Positions 45,282 through 58,340 of a stretch of DNA of 64,000 bases are shown here, one piece after another. Position numbers and translations under genes: made by a program. This DNA comes from Cladorrhinum sp. PSN259 (lineage: Eukaryota > Ascomycota > Sordariomycetes > Sordariales > Podosporaceae). The DNA is taken from contig MU867080.1 in assembly GCA_033725935.1 (NCBI GenBank), forward strand, positions 62,001 to 126,000, in the 5' to 3' direction. Under the pieces are notes generated by a model. It was given only the letters and a program-made list of their open reading frames with translations. It did no database searches and had not been told where the DNA came from. Numbering within the stretch: the stretch's first letter is position 1; each line of letters begins with the position of its first letter.

Positions 45282-48200
45282 GTTACAGGGTTTGATGAAT
45301 GAGGTCTTTGGGACAATCACAAATGCCATGAGCATATTGACGGGGGATGCAGAAGAAGTAAATAATGAACGTGCAAAGAATATTTCATATGAAACCATTT
45401 CTGCCTCCCTCTCTTCAGAGCCAGAAGACGTCATCTTGAAGAAATAGGGGCTATTATTTATATCACTCTCAGGAACTGCTTCATAATATATTTGTGTTGT
45501 CTATTTTGTAAGAGTGATGTTTCAGGCACTGTTTTCTGCCTGTCAATGCGACATGAGATGTGAACACTATAAGATTTAGTTTTCAGAGTAAAAGGAGGGC
45601 AATCTGTGAAGAGGGTTTTCCTCTTATCGCTAGTTGTGGAGAATTATCTTGATTTTCTAGTTCGGCGTTAGAGGCTATTGTTTGATGCAGCGGGTGCTTG
45701 CGTGTGGTGTATCATGTACGACGTGCTGATGCGCGTATCGATGCAAAGCAATTGGCCCCCGAAAGCTTGCCATGCATATTCGCAGCTGTTGGGCAAAATT
45801 CATGGGGCAATTCTGTGATCGCGATATCTTAAGGTATTAGAGGCAAAGCTGGTGGCGATGTGTCTCCCCGATGGGTGTTTTTCTCAGCTGGTGGTCTTCA
45901 TCATGTCTAACTTCGCATTGTTTGTGATTGCCAGAGGCAGACCTGGAAGGCAGGGAAGATCAGCCCTCACAGCGTAATGGTTGCACGCTCGGGGGGTGGA
46001 GGTGATCTACAGTCACAGGATTTAAGGCGCTAACCTCGGGAGTTTTGTTCCTGTTTCTTTTCGAATAAAACTCGTAAATCGGTGAAAAGGGAAAAGAAAC
46101 ACGAGTGTGTAAATGACACGTGAGATATAAATATCTGCCAAGAATCCCTAATCTGATGTCTTAGAAAGGAGTATTGCTTTGGTGACAGGTCGGAGCCTCA
46201 GCCGGCATCAGTGCAGTGTGCCTCCCGATGGCAGCATGCTGATGAGTTATTTGATTCCTGCTGGTTTCATGACTTTAATGAATATTTAACATGGCCGATC
46301 TGAAAATTATACTGTACCAATGTTTTGGTTTTGAGCATGCGGTGCAACCTACCAACTCGGAGAGTAGTACGGATTACCTGGGTCTCAAACCAAGATCAAA
46401 ACTCCATGATTGCTTTACACATGGGGTAGGGCTGACGCGAAGAAGGGTGGGTAACACCGGCATCCCAGATTCTCTTGCCCGAAATTAACCACTGCTCGCA
46501 TCCGAAGAAGCAGGTGCAGCCACGCGATAGCAACTTTCCTGTCAAGTTAAAGTGACGTTCTTATCTTCAGCTCTCAAAAAAACATAGCATCCCTTACTTC
46601 GATCATTCTTTCCAGCACACTTCCATGTTCTGCTTGCCAACCACGTAAAGAAACTTACCTGAAAACCTGGAAGCTCTCCCACAGCGACTGCCTCTGATCA
46701 ACGAGTGTTCCTTCCAAGCCTGGCGGTGCAAAAACTCCCCGTGATGTCTCACATGAATCCTGTCTCACGGGATGTCATTTCGAGATCGGATATTAGCCCC
46801 CCAAATTTTTTGGGGTTTGTTAAACGATTGGATATTCAACACCTAACACACTCCACAAACGTCCAAGCGCCCACACTGCAGTAGACATGATGCAGGCTGC
46901 TGCGGTAATCTTTTGACACTTCCACCGAGCTCGGCCGGGCAAGGGTCCACGTATCTGAGAACCTCAGACATTTCAGCCCAAGACCGAGTTCTTGCGTCCT
47001 CCACTAAGGCTGGCGCGCCCTCTTCGGCTTCTCGGAGTTGTTTCTCTAAGCCAGCTTCGCCAGGGTCGGATTACGTCGGCCACCTGTTCATGCAATTGGA
47101 TGCCCGCCGAACGCCACCAGGGTGTTGGAAAACAACACGAATTATCATGTTCGAAGAAAGAGAAATGAAAGGAACATTAGAGTGTTTGGAAAAGTCAGGC
47201 TTCGGTTCCGGCAGGTGGTTAACATTCCGGCATACGTACTCATAAACTCGGCAACGGATGACGGCACAGCGCGAACCCGCCGGCCTTCTGGGTCTCGCCG
47301 CCGCCCGTTCTATGCGCTTCCACCGAATCGAACCGCCCTACAAAGACAAAAAGAAAAGACGGTCAACAGTCCGGCAACGTCGGAGCGGCCAAGGATGAGT
47401 AACGCCTTTGCCGCCAATATACTACGTGCACACACTGGCTCGAGACTGGTCAATAACGAAAATAAGGCTGTGTTAGCTTGCCGAAACGGTCAGATTGGCG
47501 GAATCTGATTGGGCGGCTGATATTTCCGGTCTGGAGCAGCAAGACGCTAGGATTTAACGAAGAAATCACTTGTCGATCAACGCACCGACCTCACGCTACG
47601 AATATTCCGGCAAGATCCATCCATCCATCCCCTGAACCAACCCCTGCTACCGTCAGTCCCTTGCATCCACCCCACCCTCTCCACGTCCTTCTTTCAACCT
47701 CCTGTGCCAAGTCCGCCTTTATGGACGTCAATAACTCTTGAAGTCCTCAGAAATCCTTACCGCATTTAGACCGCTTCTGGGAACGTTGCGCCTTTTGTCC
47801 TTAGAGTTGTGATCGACGCTTTCTCTCTGCTGGATCTGGAGCAGAATATCCATCTGAACCAGCCGGGTGAAGGCTGGATCGGCTACCTGGCATCTCAGAC
47901 CGGTTCAGAGCACTTGCTTATGTGGATGTAAATTTTTGAAGTTGGCACACCTCCATATCAGCCCAGGATGTCAGGTGAACGCGATCCGAACCCAAGATAC
48001 GAAGTCCCGTCGTTGGGTTACACACACATGACATTACGCTCAGAGATGGGTTGCCAAGCACCACCAGATGCAGGTCATCATGGATAGGAATAATGCAAGT
48101 CCTGTACCACAAACAGCCCCTGACTTGTGATGGGGAACAGCAACACTGACGGCATCTTGTATGGCACCAGACTGCCGTGTTACCCTATTCTTGTTGTGCA

Positions 48201-49334
48201 GGCATCCATCCACACGCGAGGATATCGTGTTGCGTCTGATTCTCTGATCACTGCTTAATACCAAGGAGCTGGCCTGTCTTCAATAAATGACCGGATTGAT
48301 TAGGTGGACGCTAAATCGACGTTAGCTGCATCCAGTCCGAACCTTGATGGTGCCGACTTGACCCGGGTTACTCATTGTCGAAATGTCTCCTGACATCAAG
48401 CTGCCTTCCTACCTGTCTTGCATTTGTTACCGACATATCCGTGCTTTGGGAAGCATAAACTATGTTTTCAAGAAGAGGTCAGTGCTAGCTGAGACCAAGT
48501 GGATTTTCAAACTGTTGACCTCGGCTGTCTGGTTCATGTACAATGACTTCCAAATTTGGAAACATGCAATGTTTCTTTTGTTCCTCGCCGTCCGCCTCGG
48601 CAAGTTCCATGCATACAAGGTACGGATGGGATACAAGAATCACGCGCCGTTCTGCTAGCTCAGAGTCTTTTCTCCACAACAACGTTCAGTCCCTAGGCCC
48701 TGGAGGCAACTATGGAGTTCTCAATTGAGAGATTGAAGGGGTCCACGCCATGACTGTGGCTTGCTTGCTTTCCCGTCCCATCCGTTGCGGCTATCCTGTT
48801 CGCGCGGGCCTCCTTCTCACCTCTTCCCCCACTAGCTCGCTAACTTGCCGATGCCTTTCTCATTTTGCATGCAGAAAGCCACACTAATACCAAGAGCTCA
48901 GTATAGCTCCATGGCTTCTCAGCCTCCTCGGAGCTTGACAAAAACGTTTTCTCACGTGTTAGAGAAATGAACTTGGCACCCGATCCTATGGATGGCCCCA
49001 ACCATGATCTAATGGTGTGGAATTAGCTGCAGCTGCAGTCTCTCTTGATTCTTTTCGCCCCTGCACTACAATCAAGTGTAGATATATCTTCTCGATTAAC
49101 CTCGTTTAGCTGTTCAGTCGATCATCCTCACGCTTCTCTAGCCCGTGGTAGTCAGTGTCTTAGACCTTCCCGGGGTCTCTCATTCTTCCTTTTATTCCCC
49201 CCCTTCCCCCCCTGAATAGTAACTAATTTTTGACCGACACTCGTTTTTGTTTTCGCACACATCCACCCTCGCTTTACACGTGGTCTGCCAGACTACCTCC
49301 ACACCTTCCAGCTCTATCCTGAGCAGCTGGAACC
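45282..49334. other. Intergenic region, no gene seen
   Basis: About 4 kb between dpb2 and the multicopper oxidase gene. Open frames of up to 128 codons (47122-47508) lack family features. Codon-like bias and splice structure are not evident. From about 49040 to 49330 the sequence becomes pyrimidine-rich with C runs (49197-49213), consistent with the oxidase promoter and leader. Confidence 0.45.
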
Positions 49335-51171
49335 ATGCTGTCGTCAGGCGTTCTATCGCTTGCGTTTTTGTCTCTGGCGAGCGTCGCCAGGACAGCCGCC
49401 GTCACCTACGACTGGACTGCCACTTGGGTGTGGACAAGTCCAGATGGCTATGCACGACCAGTCATCGGCATCAACAATCAGTGGCCATGCCCAAAGATCG
49501 AGGCTACGGTGGGAGATACTGTGGTGATCAACTTCACCAACAACCTGGGTAATGAGACGGCTGGTCTGCATTTCCATGGTATCAACCAGGTACAAACGCC
49601 AGAGATGGACGGGCCAAGTGGTGTGACCCAATGCCCAGTGCCCCCTGGGTCATCTCTCACGTACAGGTTTACCGTTGATATTGGCGGTACTTTCTGGTGT
49701 ATGTTCAAATCTGCCTGCCTCCCGGTGAAAAAGACGTTCGCTAACACCTTGGTTGGCAGACCACTCTCACAACATGGGACAGTATCCTGACGGCCTGCGC
49801 GGCGTGTTCATCGTCCATGACCCCAATGACCCTTATTCTGGAAAGTATGATGAAGAAGTCATCATGACTATCTCCGATTGGTATCACAACGAGTCATTGC
49901 CCATGGTTCGCAACATGTTGAAGCCTACCAATACGCGATTCGCTCCTCCGATCCCCGACAGGCTCATTGTGAACGAGGGCGCTGGTCTCCGTGTCAACTT
50001 TACTAAGGGCAAGACCTATCGTTTCCGAGTGATAAGCTTCGCTGCTCTGGCATCGGCTATGATTCACTTTGATTCTCATGACATGAATGTCATTATGAAC
50101 GATGCTGCCTACCTCAAGCAGGAGACGACCTATCAGCTCCGCATTGCTGCCGCACAGCGCTATGATTTCCTCATCGAGGCCAAGGATCGCGACAGCGGCA
50201 ACTACCCTTTTCTGGTTGCCATGGATATGAACCGTGACTGGACCAATCCTAGTCTCGGCGCCTTGGTGTGGCCGCACAACTACACGGGTTACCTCGTCAT
50301 GGACACTTCGCAGCCGACAAACAAGCTCGATGTTGTCAACGAATTCAAACCTGCCGACGACTCGCACTTCAAGCCTTACGATGGTGCTGCCGCCTATGCC
50401 AACTACACCAAGCTGATCAAGCTTGACTTCAAGTTCTGCACCGACGTCAATGGATACCCGCGCGCCTGCTTCAACAATGTCACCTATATCGGCCAGAAGG
50501 TGCCCACTCTGTACTCGGCAGCCACCACCGGCGAGAACAATACCAACCCGGTTGTCTATGGTCAGGTCAATCCTTTTGTGGTTGAGTATGGCGAGGTGGT
50601 GCAGATTGTGGTCAACAACCAGGATGAAGCTACGCATCCATTCCATTTGCATGGTCATCACTTCCAGGTTCTTGACCGGCCCAAGTCCGGTACGGGCGAC
50701 TGGCCGGAGCGCGACACCAATTACGCTTCTACTCCTCCGAAGCGTGACACTGTGACCATCATGGGCAAATCGTATGCGGTGCTCAGGTTCCAGGCGACCA
50801 ACCCTGGTGTTTGGCTGTTCCATTGCCATATTGAATGGCATGTGGAGATGGGCCTCACGGCGACGATCATTGAGGCTCCGGAGAGGCTGAGGAACTTTAC
50901 TTTCCCGGCCGACCATTTGGCTGCGTGCAACCAGATGGGTATCCCAACGAGCGGCAACGCCGCGGGCAACACGGTGAATGTCTTGGATAGTAGTGCGTAT
51001 GCTACTGTTAACCCTACTACGTATAATGGGTATGTTTTGTCTTTTGTTACTTACTTTTCTTTGGATTATTTTAGCTAACAGTTTAACAGTGCCATGTACA
51101 CACCGCCTCCAAGCAAGAGATCAAGGGTATTTGGTGAGCGTGACGAGTCTTTTGATGGGCCGTTTTATTGA
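49335..51171 (+). CDS. Secreted multicopper oxidase, Fet3/Abr1-like
   Basis: Three exons, 49335-49698, 49760-51029 and 51090-51171, give about 571 residues. Introns are GTATGT...GGCAG and GTATGT...GCTAACAG...AACAG. The last exon could instead end differently, since a second donor (GGTGAGC) lies at about 51133. A signal peptide (1-21) is followed by three cupredoxin domains with all four copper motifs: HFHGIN (about 78), WYHSHNMGQ (about 121), [10 protein letters not shown] (about 414) and [12 protein letters not shown] (about 476, type-1 Cys with Leu axial position). The overall sequence, e.g. [14 protein letters not shown], places it with Fet3-type ferroxidases and the Aspergillus Abr1 pigment oxidase rather than classical laccases. 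No C-terminal membrane helix is found, so unlike Fet3 it should be secreted or wall-bound. Several N-glycosylation sites (NET, NYT, NNT) are present. It lies 7 kb upstream of a melanin-type polyketide synthase on the same strand. Confidence 0.88.
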
Positions 51172-54100
51172 GTTAAAATCTCCGCTTCATCAGGACTTGA
51201 TGCTGGGTCGGTGGGATTTGATAGCTCGCATTATGTCTTGCTGTTGAGAGCCCCGACGGCAGTGGCTAATGTGCGGGCGGTGCTGAGATGTCTGGAGACC
51301 TACTCGACAAATCGTGTACAACGAGCTTGGATGATTGTCCGAGTCGTTTTCTTTTTGTTTTGTTTTTGTCCCTTTATTTTTCATCTATTCCCTTTTGCTT
51401 TACAAGCGGGTCAAAATTATTAATCTCTGGCTTCGTTTGATTTCTGGATGAACGGAATGGATGGATATTATTGTGGTTTTGGCTGATTGGACGAGTGGAT
51501 GGGGGTTTTTTTTTTGCGGGTTTAGCTTGGTGGAGGGATGAATGGGATGTAATGGGGTATACGGTCGCTTTGCTTATATGCCTTTCTTTTCATCTTTCTG
51601 TCCCTCCCTGACACTTGACCATGTCTTCAGCTAAGCAAGTTAAGCAGTTAGGATTGTACCATCAAATATATTTTATAGATTATTAGCAATGAGGTGCCAA
51701 TCAGTCTGTTTGATGCTGGTTTTGGGTATCATTGGGCTGGTTGCCGTGGTACGCATCCGCATCCACATGTACTGTAGATGAAGTATCTGGAATTGTCCCT
51801 TAGATAATGAAGCACGTACCAGGGCAAGAAAACGGTGGTATTACAGCTGTCGGGTTATTAAAAAAGAAAGAACAGTAGGTCTCAGTAATCTTAGAGCTTG
51901 GTCCCATGTTTATGAGGCTCATGATGTCAATGGTGTTGAGATGAAATTATAGGTAGACAGTAGAAGGGCAAGAATAAGCGTGAGAGTGAGATAATACTTA
52001 ACAAGCAGAACACATGTCTTTATTTATTTTTCTGTGTGCTCGGAGAGAGGTTGGTCGAGTGCTAGGCCGTCTAGGTAAGTGGTTTCTATCTGTGTGTGTC
52101 TATTGAAGATGGTTAGGCGGTCACTCAGGGTTTGTTTCTTGCTTTGTTGCACGGGGAATCTGACGTGAGGGAGATGTTGAGATGGTTTGGTGTCTCACAG
52201 TTAGTGATTTTTTATCCTTCCTGGTGGGCTCCAATTGTTTGATAAAATGTCTAGAGGGGAAGTGATAAAGTTGTGTAATGGATGAAAAATAAAATAAAGC
52301 TGTTATCTGGACCAAGTGGCTTCACGTTGGCTGAACTTTCTGATCTGTTGGACGCAAGGCCTTTGAATGAACACTCTCGGCTTGGCCTAATGAAGAATGA
52401 TGATCCCAATATGTCTGATAATCTTATGCAGCAACAACTGGGCGATCCAATGGGAGGGAGTATGTGAGTCTTGGGTTGGGTATGTGAAGAAGAGAGGGAT
52501 GTACAAATTGCAGATGGAGGGGACTTACTTCAGCTGGAATGCTTCCTCTACTAAATCGGAGAGGAGGAGTATGTGACGGTAGAGTGAAGGCTGGATTGTC
52601 CCAAGAAGCGCAGAACTCGAGATCCCATGATCTGATCGAGGAGATGACCAATGCCAAAAACTGAGACATGCCCAAGAGGGAAAGAACGGGCGGTGTGGCC
52701 CGGCCCTGCAGAGACAATGGAATTGTCTGTGTTCTGTGTCCACTTCTTGCCAGGAAGGGATCATAAGATGTAGAAGCGGACAAGACATTTTATCCAAGGC
52801 CCCGCGGAATTGGGACGGTGGGGGCAGCAGGTACACCTATACATACTTGCGAACTTCTGTACTTGGCCTCATCCCCGCTTCGTGGATAGATAAAACCTGA
52901 AGTTACGAATACATGATGCAATGTGTGTTTACAATAGTCTGCCTGCAAGAAACTCACACGCCCACACACGCATAAAATTCTCAGCCCCGAACCCTTACTT
53001 GCTGTTATCCCGGAAACCGGAAAATTAACACGGATAAGCTCAACTTGCCTGTCCTAGCTCCGGTGGTTGGTGGATGGTAATTATTGTGCTGGCAAACCCA
53101 AGCTGCAATGAATTCTTGGAGATATTTGGTCCCGGCCGGGTTTCCCCAGTGATGGAGAGGACAAGACTGATCGACCATGCATGTGCTGGCTGTCTCAGTT
53201 GAGAGAGATGGCGAGCTACTACATATGAGATGTCTCTCAGGGAGGCAGGGTTGAGGCGGTTGGGTTTACCTAGACTGATATCTCGAATCATGACCACCTC
53301 GCAGTGAACCTTGGTAGCATGTCTAGGATATGCATGTGTCAGTGGATTGAGTCTTCCTACAACAATCAAAGACATGAATAGGCGAGCTTCCAGACACGAG
53401 AACTCTGGTATAGACAACAAGTGCTCGGCTCTGGCGGGATGATCACGACACAGCATTCACAACCATGACCGTCTTGACCATTGACTGTGAATCAGGCTCT
53501 GCAGAAGTCCTCAAAGGCTGAAGCTAATCAGAGGCCAACCGAAAGCCAAAGAACTCCCACCACTCACGGCGCAAAAGAGGCCATGGTAACACAGATATGT
53601 ACGTCTCGGGGAATTTAATCCTCATGAGGGGTTCGCTAACATGGCACATTGTTGGCCTATTGGCATCTTATTCGTGGCAAATACCATGCCGGCTGGTAAA
53701 GACCAGCAGACTTTCGGATGTCGTAAGTAGATACACGGAAGCCTTCAAAGGTATAAGGGAAGTCGGCTAGCGGATGCTTCCTTTCCGCCTGTTGCCCAAC
53801 ATGCCGCTATGCCGTGTATTATGCCGTCAGGGGATGTAGTGTACCTGTTCCCTAGGAGAGATTATGCGAGCTTCATGCTGTAAATACGAGCAATATCTAA
53901 CGTCAAGTGTTCAGTCTCCTAATTGGGAAAGACATCTATATATGGCATCAAGATGCTGACATCAATGGCTGCCCATCTTGTGATACAGCGGGCCAAATTT
54001 CCGGTAGTTGACTGTGTTCGAAAACTTGTTTGTGACACTTGACTGGATCGAGCTGAGTAAGAAAGGGGCTGTCAGGGCTAGTTTATGATGCAACACGATG

Positions 54101-57100
54101 CACATTTCTTGTTCAAAATTGATTGACGAATACCGATGCTTCAGACAAGTTGTTGGTACGTGTCTGAAGCAGCCAAAGACCACGGCCGATGACAAAGTTT
54201 ACGGAGGACAGGTAGTTTCTCACTGGAGCTCCGACGAGACTGTGAAGTCATTCTGTTTGTACGACCGGTGGCTGAAGGAAACCCGCGCTGAATCCCTTGG
54301 CGAAGCCCGACGAGAGAACCAAGGCTTGAAGTGACTTGGATGGATAGTGTCGAATCGATTTCGGGGGCAGAACTCAGAGCCGGAATCACGTCGGTCAATT
54401 ACGGCGGTGGCGGAGAGGGTGTCTTGCGAATAAAAAGAAGAAGAAGAAGAAGGCAATCGAAGTGTTGACGGCTTGGTTGGGGTATCACAAGACTCTTGCA
54501 TAACGAACAAGCCCCGAATAGCACAGCTCCTCACTGCACCGAGGATGCAGATACACGCCTCAGCTCTGCCAGGCGGCAACATAAGATGCCCCATCTGGTA
54601 GCTGAAGCGCCTCACGGAACTTTCGATATGTTGTGAGTGCTTCTCTTGAAGCGACACAAACGCGGGAACAGGCTGACCCCAGCTCCGGGGCCAGGAGAGA
54701 CAGGAGAGGGCATGTGCTTTCATAAGCAATCGGAGAAGAGGAGCCAAAAACGATATACACAGCCGAGCTATTCTGGGAGGGCCTACTTGTGCTCGCCGGA
54801 TAGCTAACCGAGAGGTGGATGCGCCGTACGCGATGGTGTAGGTAGATCGGGAGTCCGGTGGTGGCAGTCCCTCTGACACATTGATAGAAACCGGACGGGC
54901 GGAACGTTTGGGCGCGTTTAGTAAGATGAGATGCCTCAAGATGCGCTGCGGAACCACCGAGGGCATACACGAGCCTGAGTTCCAGGATCGCGGCGATGTT
55001 GGTCTCGGTGAGATGCAAGCACGTCAGGTTCGGATCAAGTCGTTGTTGGCCTTGCGAAGCCGTCGTTGGCCACTGTCAGTACGCAGGAGAGGAGAGATAC
55101 CGGAGGGTGGATGTCGATACACCGAAAGACGACAACGGACGGGACTCTTGGAGATGCAGAGGGCGGAGCCATGGTTAGGGTTCCAGACTGCTAAGGGAGG
55201 TGGAACAGCGGCATGGAGTGGGCATTGAAGTTCCCATGCTCCACATTTTGAGCCTTTGAGGAACGCCTGCGAATTGAGACTCGAGAGAAGGACCTGGAAA
55301 CAAATTGCCGATGCCCAGGGCAGGTTCTGTTCATGCAGCATTGGAAATGGTAGCTTCCCTCCGGACCCGACGTGCCTGCTCTGGAAAAGTCGTTGATGGA
55401 TCCATGATATCGGGTAGATTGAGCAAGACCTCCCAAGCAGCTGATACAGGTGGCAGCAGTCCATTGTACCCTGGGCTGTAACGCTGCAAACCCCCACAGT
55501 TCTCCAGCTCCACTCACACTTTCTGTCCCCTGTTCCCTGCCCGACTGTTTGCGCTGCTCATCATTTCTCACAAACTCAATTTAAGACTTCCAACGGCTAA
55601 GGACTGCTCAACTGTATTCTGTACTGGATCCTGTTTGCGGGCTTTTAATCTCTCAAATTTATTCAACATCTCTCATGCGATTTCAAATTTGAAGAATCTG
55701 GATGCCAAATCACACCCCTCCCCTTGCAGCGGTAACGTGTATGGATGGCCGCGGTTGGTACCGGTCAATCTTCAACTCACGCAGAGACCGTTGTATAGCT
55801 AACATGACATCAGACGACGCGATGCCCCGGACGGATAGGCTCCCGGTCCAGGGGCTTGCACCAGCCCGTCGGCCGAAAACAAGCACTCTCGTCGACCGCC
55901 TTAACGCAGGTCCCCTTGACAGACTCTCAGACATGGCCGTGGACCCCTCCTCGATCACCAGCTGCAGCAATCGGCCATTCGTGCTTCCAGAGGACGTCCA
56001 GATCATGCTACACCCACGCCACTCAACTTACACGCATTTTTAACACCACACCCTCCCGCTTCCCCCAAGGCTCTTGATGCATCAAGTGTTGAAACAGAAG
56101 TTGGCTGTCGCAGAGTTGTGTTCCCAGAGACCTTGCTATCTCTTTTCTCGTTCACTCAGAATCGACCATCGGTTCGGCTGTGCTGTCGTACCTGTGCCTG
56201 AACCTGCTCCATGTGCCTTCTACAAGGGATAGGGCAACAAGCAGACTAGCAAGGAGAGCATTGCAATCCAAGTATACACTAAACTTTAATATCTTCAACC
56301 TGGTGATAAGCCTAGGCCGGCGGAATATCACAAAGACGGGAGAGCACAAGTGTGTGTGTTCTGTTTTTTGCCTGCATATCGACCTTGCCCCACAAAGCTG
56401 GAGTTGATCTTCTAGTCTTCGATGCAGGTAGCCAGCACGGTCGCGTACATGCGCCATCTCGATCAGAGACTAAGCAAGCAATATCGCTGCTTCTCCAGAC
56501 GCTCGTGTAGGGACACGGCTGCCGTCGATCTGTCTAGTGGCGCCGGCGAGTTGATGAAGGGGACTTTTGGAATTTGATGTCTCTGCTTTGCGACCCCTTA
56601 CCCCTTCCCACCTCCCCTCCCGGCTGTGGCCTGTCCGCTTCGACCATGCAGCCCTTGACACATTGCATCGCGCCTACCCTGTAAGTAATACAGCGTCAAA
56701 GTAGCAAGGCCTATGTTTCGATATCATGCGGTGCACTCCAGGTGTTTTCGGGACCAGGTTGACCCGCCTGAGCCAGAGAACATATCCGATAAACAATCCC
56801 CGTTATAGGACTTCGTTTGTGTTTTTACGGTTCGGCCGGGAACGCACGTTATCGGGTAATTTTTGGTTAATAGAGTTACTTGGGTCGAAAGATCGATCTA
56901 GTCGTTTTCTGGAACAGCGTCATGTTCGTTGACGTTACTTTGGGAATCGCATATTGCCCTTTGCCTTCTCCTATTATCCCTGCCAGCTGGTAACCCAACC
57001 GGGAGCGGGATTCTGACCTATGGCGGCTGCCAGAGGCAGCCTCTACCAATCCGTGCCGATGAGGCTCCTCTCCTTGTCAGCTGGCGGCGACTACATGTGT

Positions 57101-58340
57101 TGCCCGTGCGGGATAACAGCCATCATTTTATTTCTCTTCAAAGCTTACAATGTTCCCATGAAGAAGGGCAAAAGAAAAATGGCATGATCATCATCACCGC
57201 CCGCGGCTAAATCAAGTACGATTGATCGGAAAAGGGGATTGCGAGCCGCCTTCCAGCAATCTTTTTGTGCTCTGGTCGTGCACCGTGGGTGTTCGTGGGG
57301 GAGTCCGTCCGGATAGTCCGTGGAGCGACAGTCAGCATGCGACCCGCGACCCACCTCACATCCTCTCCTGGCCAGCAATTGCCAAACCATGCCAGGCACG
57401 CCGAGGGCGATCAACGACGAAAGGGCGGGTGAATCTCGGACCAGATAGCTCCTGTTAACTGGTCGAAATTGTTGACAGTTCAATGCTTTGACCCTTTGTC
57501 TCGCCTTCACTATCACAGTTCATTTCGCAACAGCTCCCTTGCCAGACAGTCTCTATCTTGCTTCCTGGTACCACTGATGCTACTTCTCCTGTTCTTGTTA
57601 TTCTAGGGGCACACAAAGAGATCCGCAAGTGCAGGGCTGGCCTGCTATCCGATGCTTCTTGCTTCTTTGCCGTTCAACCTCCGACCGAGGCACTGCTCAC
57701 TGGCCATCCACTGCTTGAGAAACACGTCCGGCTGGCTCCTGGAACACCCCGGTAAGGGCCGTTTGGGCCCGTACGGTTTCTTGGGCTCTGTTAATGTGCT
57801 CTTAGCATTAGGCCCCTGCGTGGAGATTTCCGCTACTTGACAAGGCGTATTGTCAAGCCGAAGCTTGGTTCTTCTCCAACCGATGTCCCGAGTCGCGGTA
57901 CCAGCCGTTTGCTTGGTTATCTCTAAAAGGGGAAATTCCAAGATTATCAATGTCTTCGGTGACCGAAGACTAGCAACACCGGACAATGGGCCTATCCCAC
58001 CGGCAAAAAGGATCATGGACTGGACGGTGCAGCTGTTCGTTGGGGCAAATGGGGGTGTGCTGTTACCGTTCTTGTCCCGCCACACTCCCCCTCTGTCGGC
58101 ACACACCCCCCCTGGTTGGGACTGAAGCTCTGCGATGCCAGGTTAGCCTTCTCACATGGCAAGTTAGCTCACTGGTATTTGGTATTTTTGGTTTCTGATA
58201 TTGTGCCCTAGCTTTTCCTCTCTTTGTCTCGTTCATATAATAAGCCGGTGAAGGTCCCTCCTCATAGCTTCTGGACCTTTCCTCTGGAGTATTCTTCACC
58301 CCCACCATTAATATTTTTCAACCGTCAACAGGCTTCCAAG
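51172..58340. other. Long spacer between oxidase and polyketide synthase
   Basis: About 7.2 kb with no gene that I can support. Open frames up to about 250 codons (54220-54966, minus) give no family match. It includes an 11-base inverted repeat (54137-54171) and an AAG microsatellite near 54436. The final 150 bases contain TATA-like ATAATAAG near 58237 and a C/T-rich leader of the synthase gene. A missed small gene, or a regulator too diverged to recognise, is possible. Confidence 0.4.
54137..54171. repeat. Perfect 11-base inverted repeat
   Basis: TGCTTCAGACA at 54137-54147 is matched by TGTCTGAAGCA at 54161-54171, separated by 13 bases. It lies in the spacer between the multicopper oxidase and the polyketide synthase. 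A binding site for a dimeric regulator or a small structured element are both possible. Confidence 0.8.

Noticed and set aside
47122..47508. 128-codon plus-strand open frame
   Set aside because: Arg/Asn/Thr-rich without domain features or splice partners.
49894..50916. 340-codon minus-strand open frame
   Set aside because: It is antisense to the multicopper oxidase, whose copper motifs establish the plus strand as coding.
54220..55018. Long minus-strand open frames upstream of the PKS
   Set aside because: Considered as a lost melanin reductase, dehydratase or regulator. No NAD-binding motif, zinc cluster or splice structure was found.
55702..56043. 113-codon plus-strand open frame
   Set aside because: Composition is arginine- and serine-rich in both strands and no motif or homologue is recognised; insufficient to call a gene.
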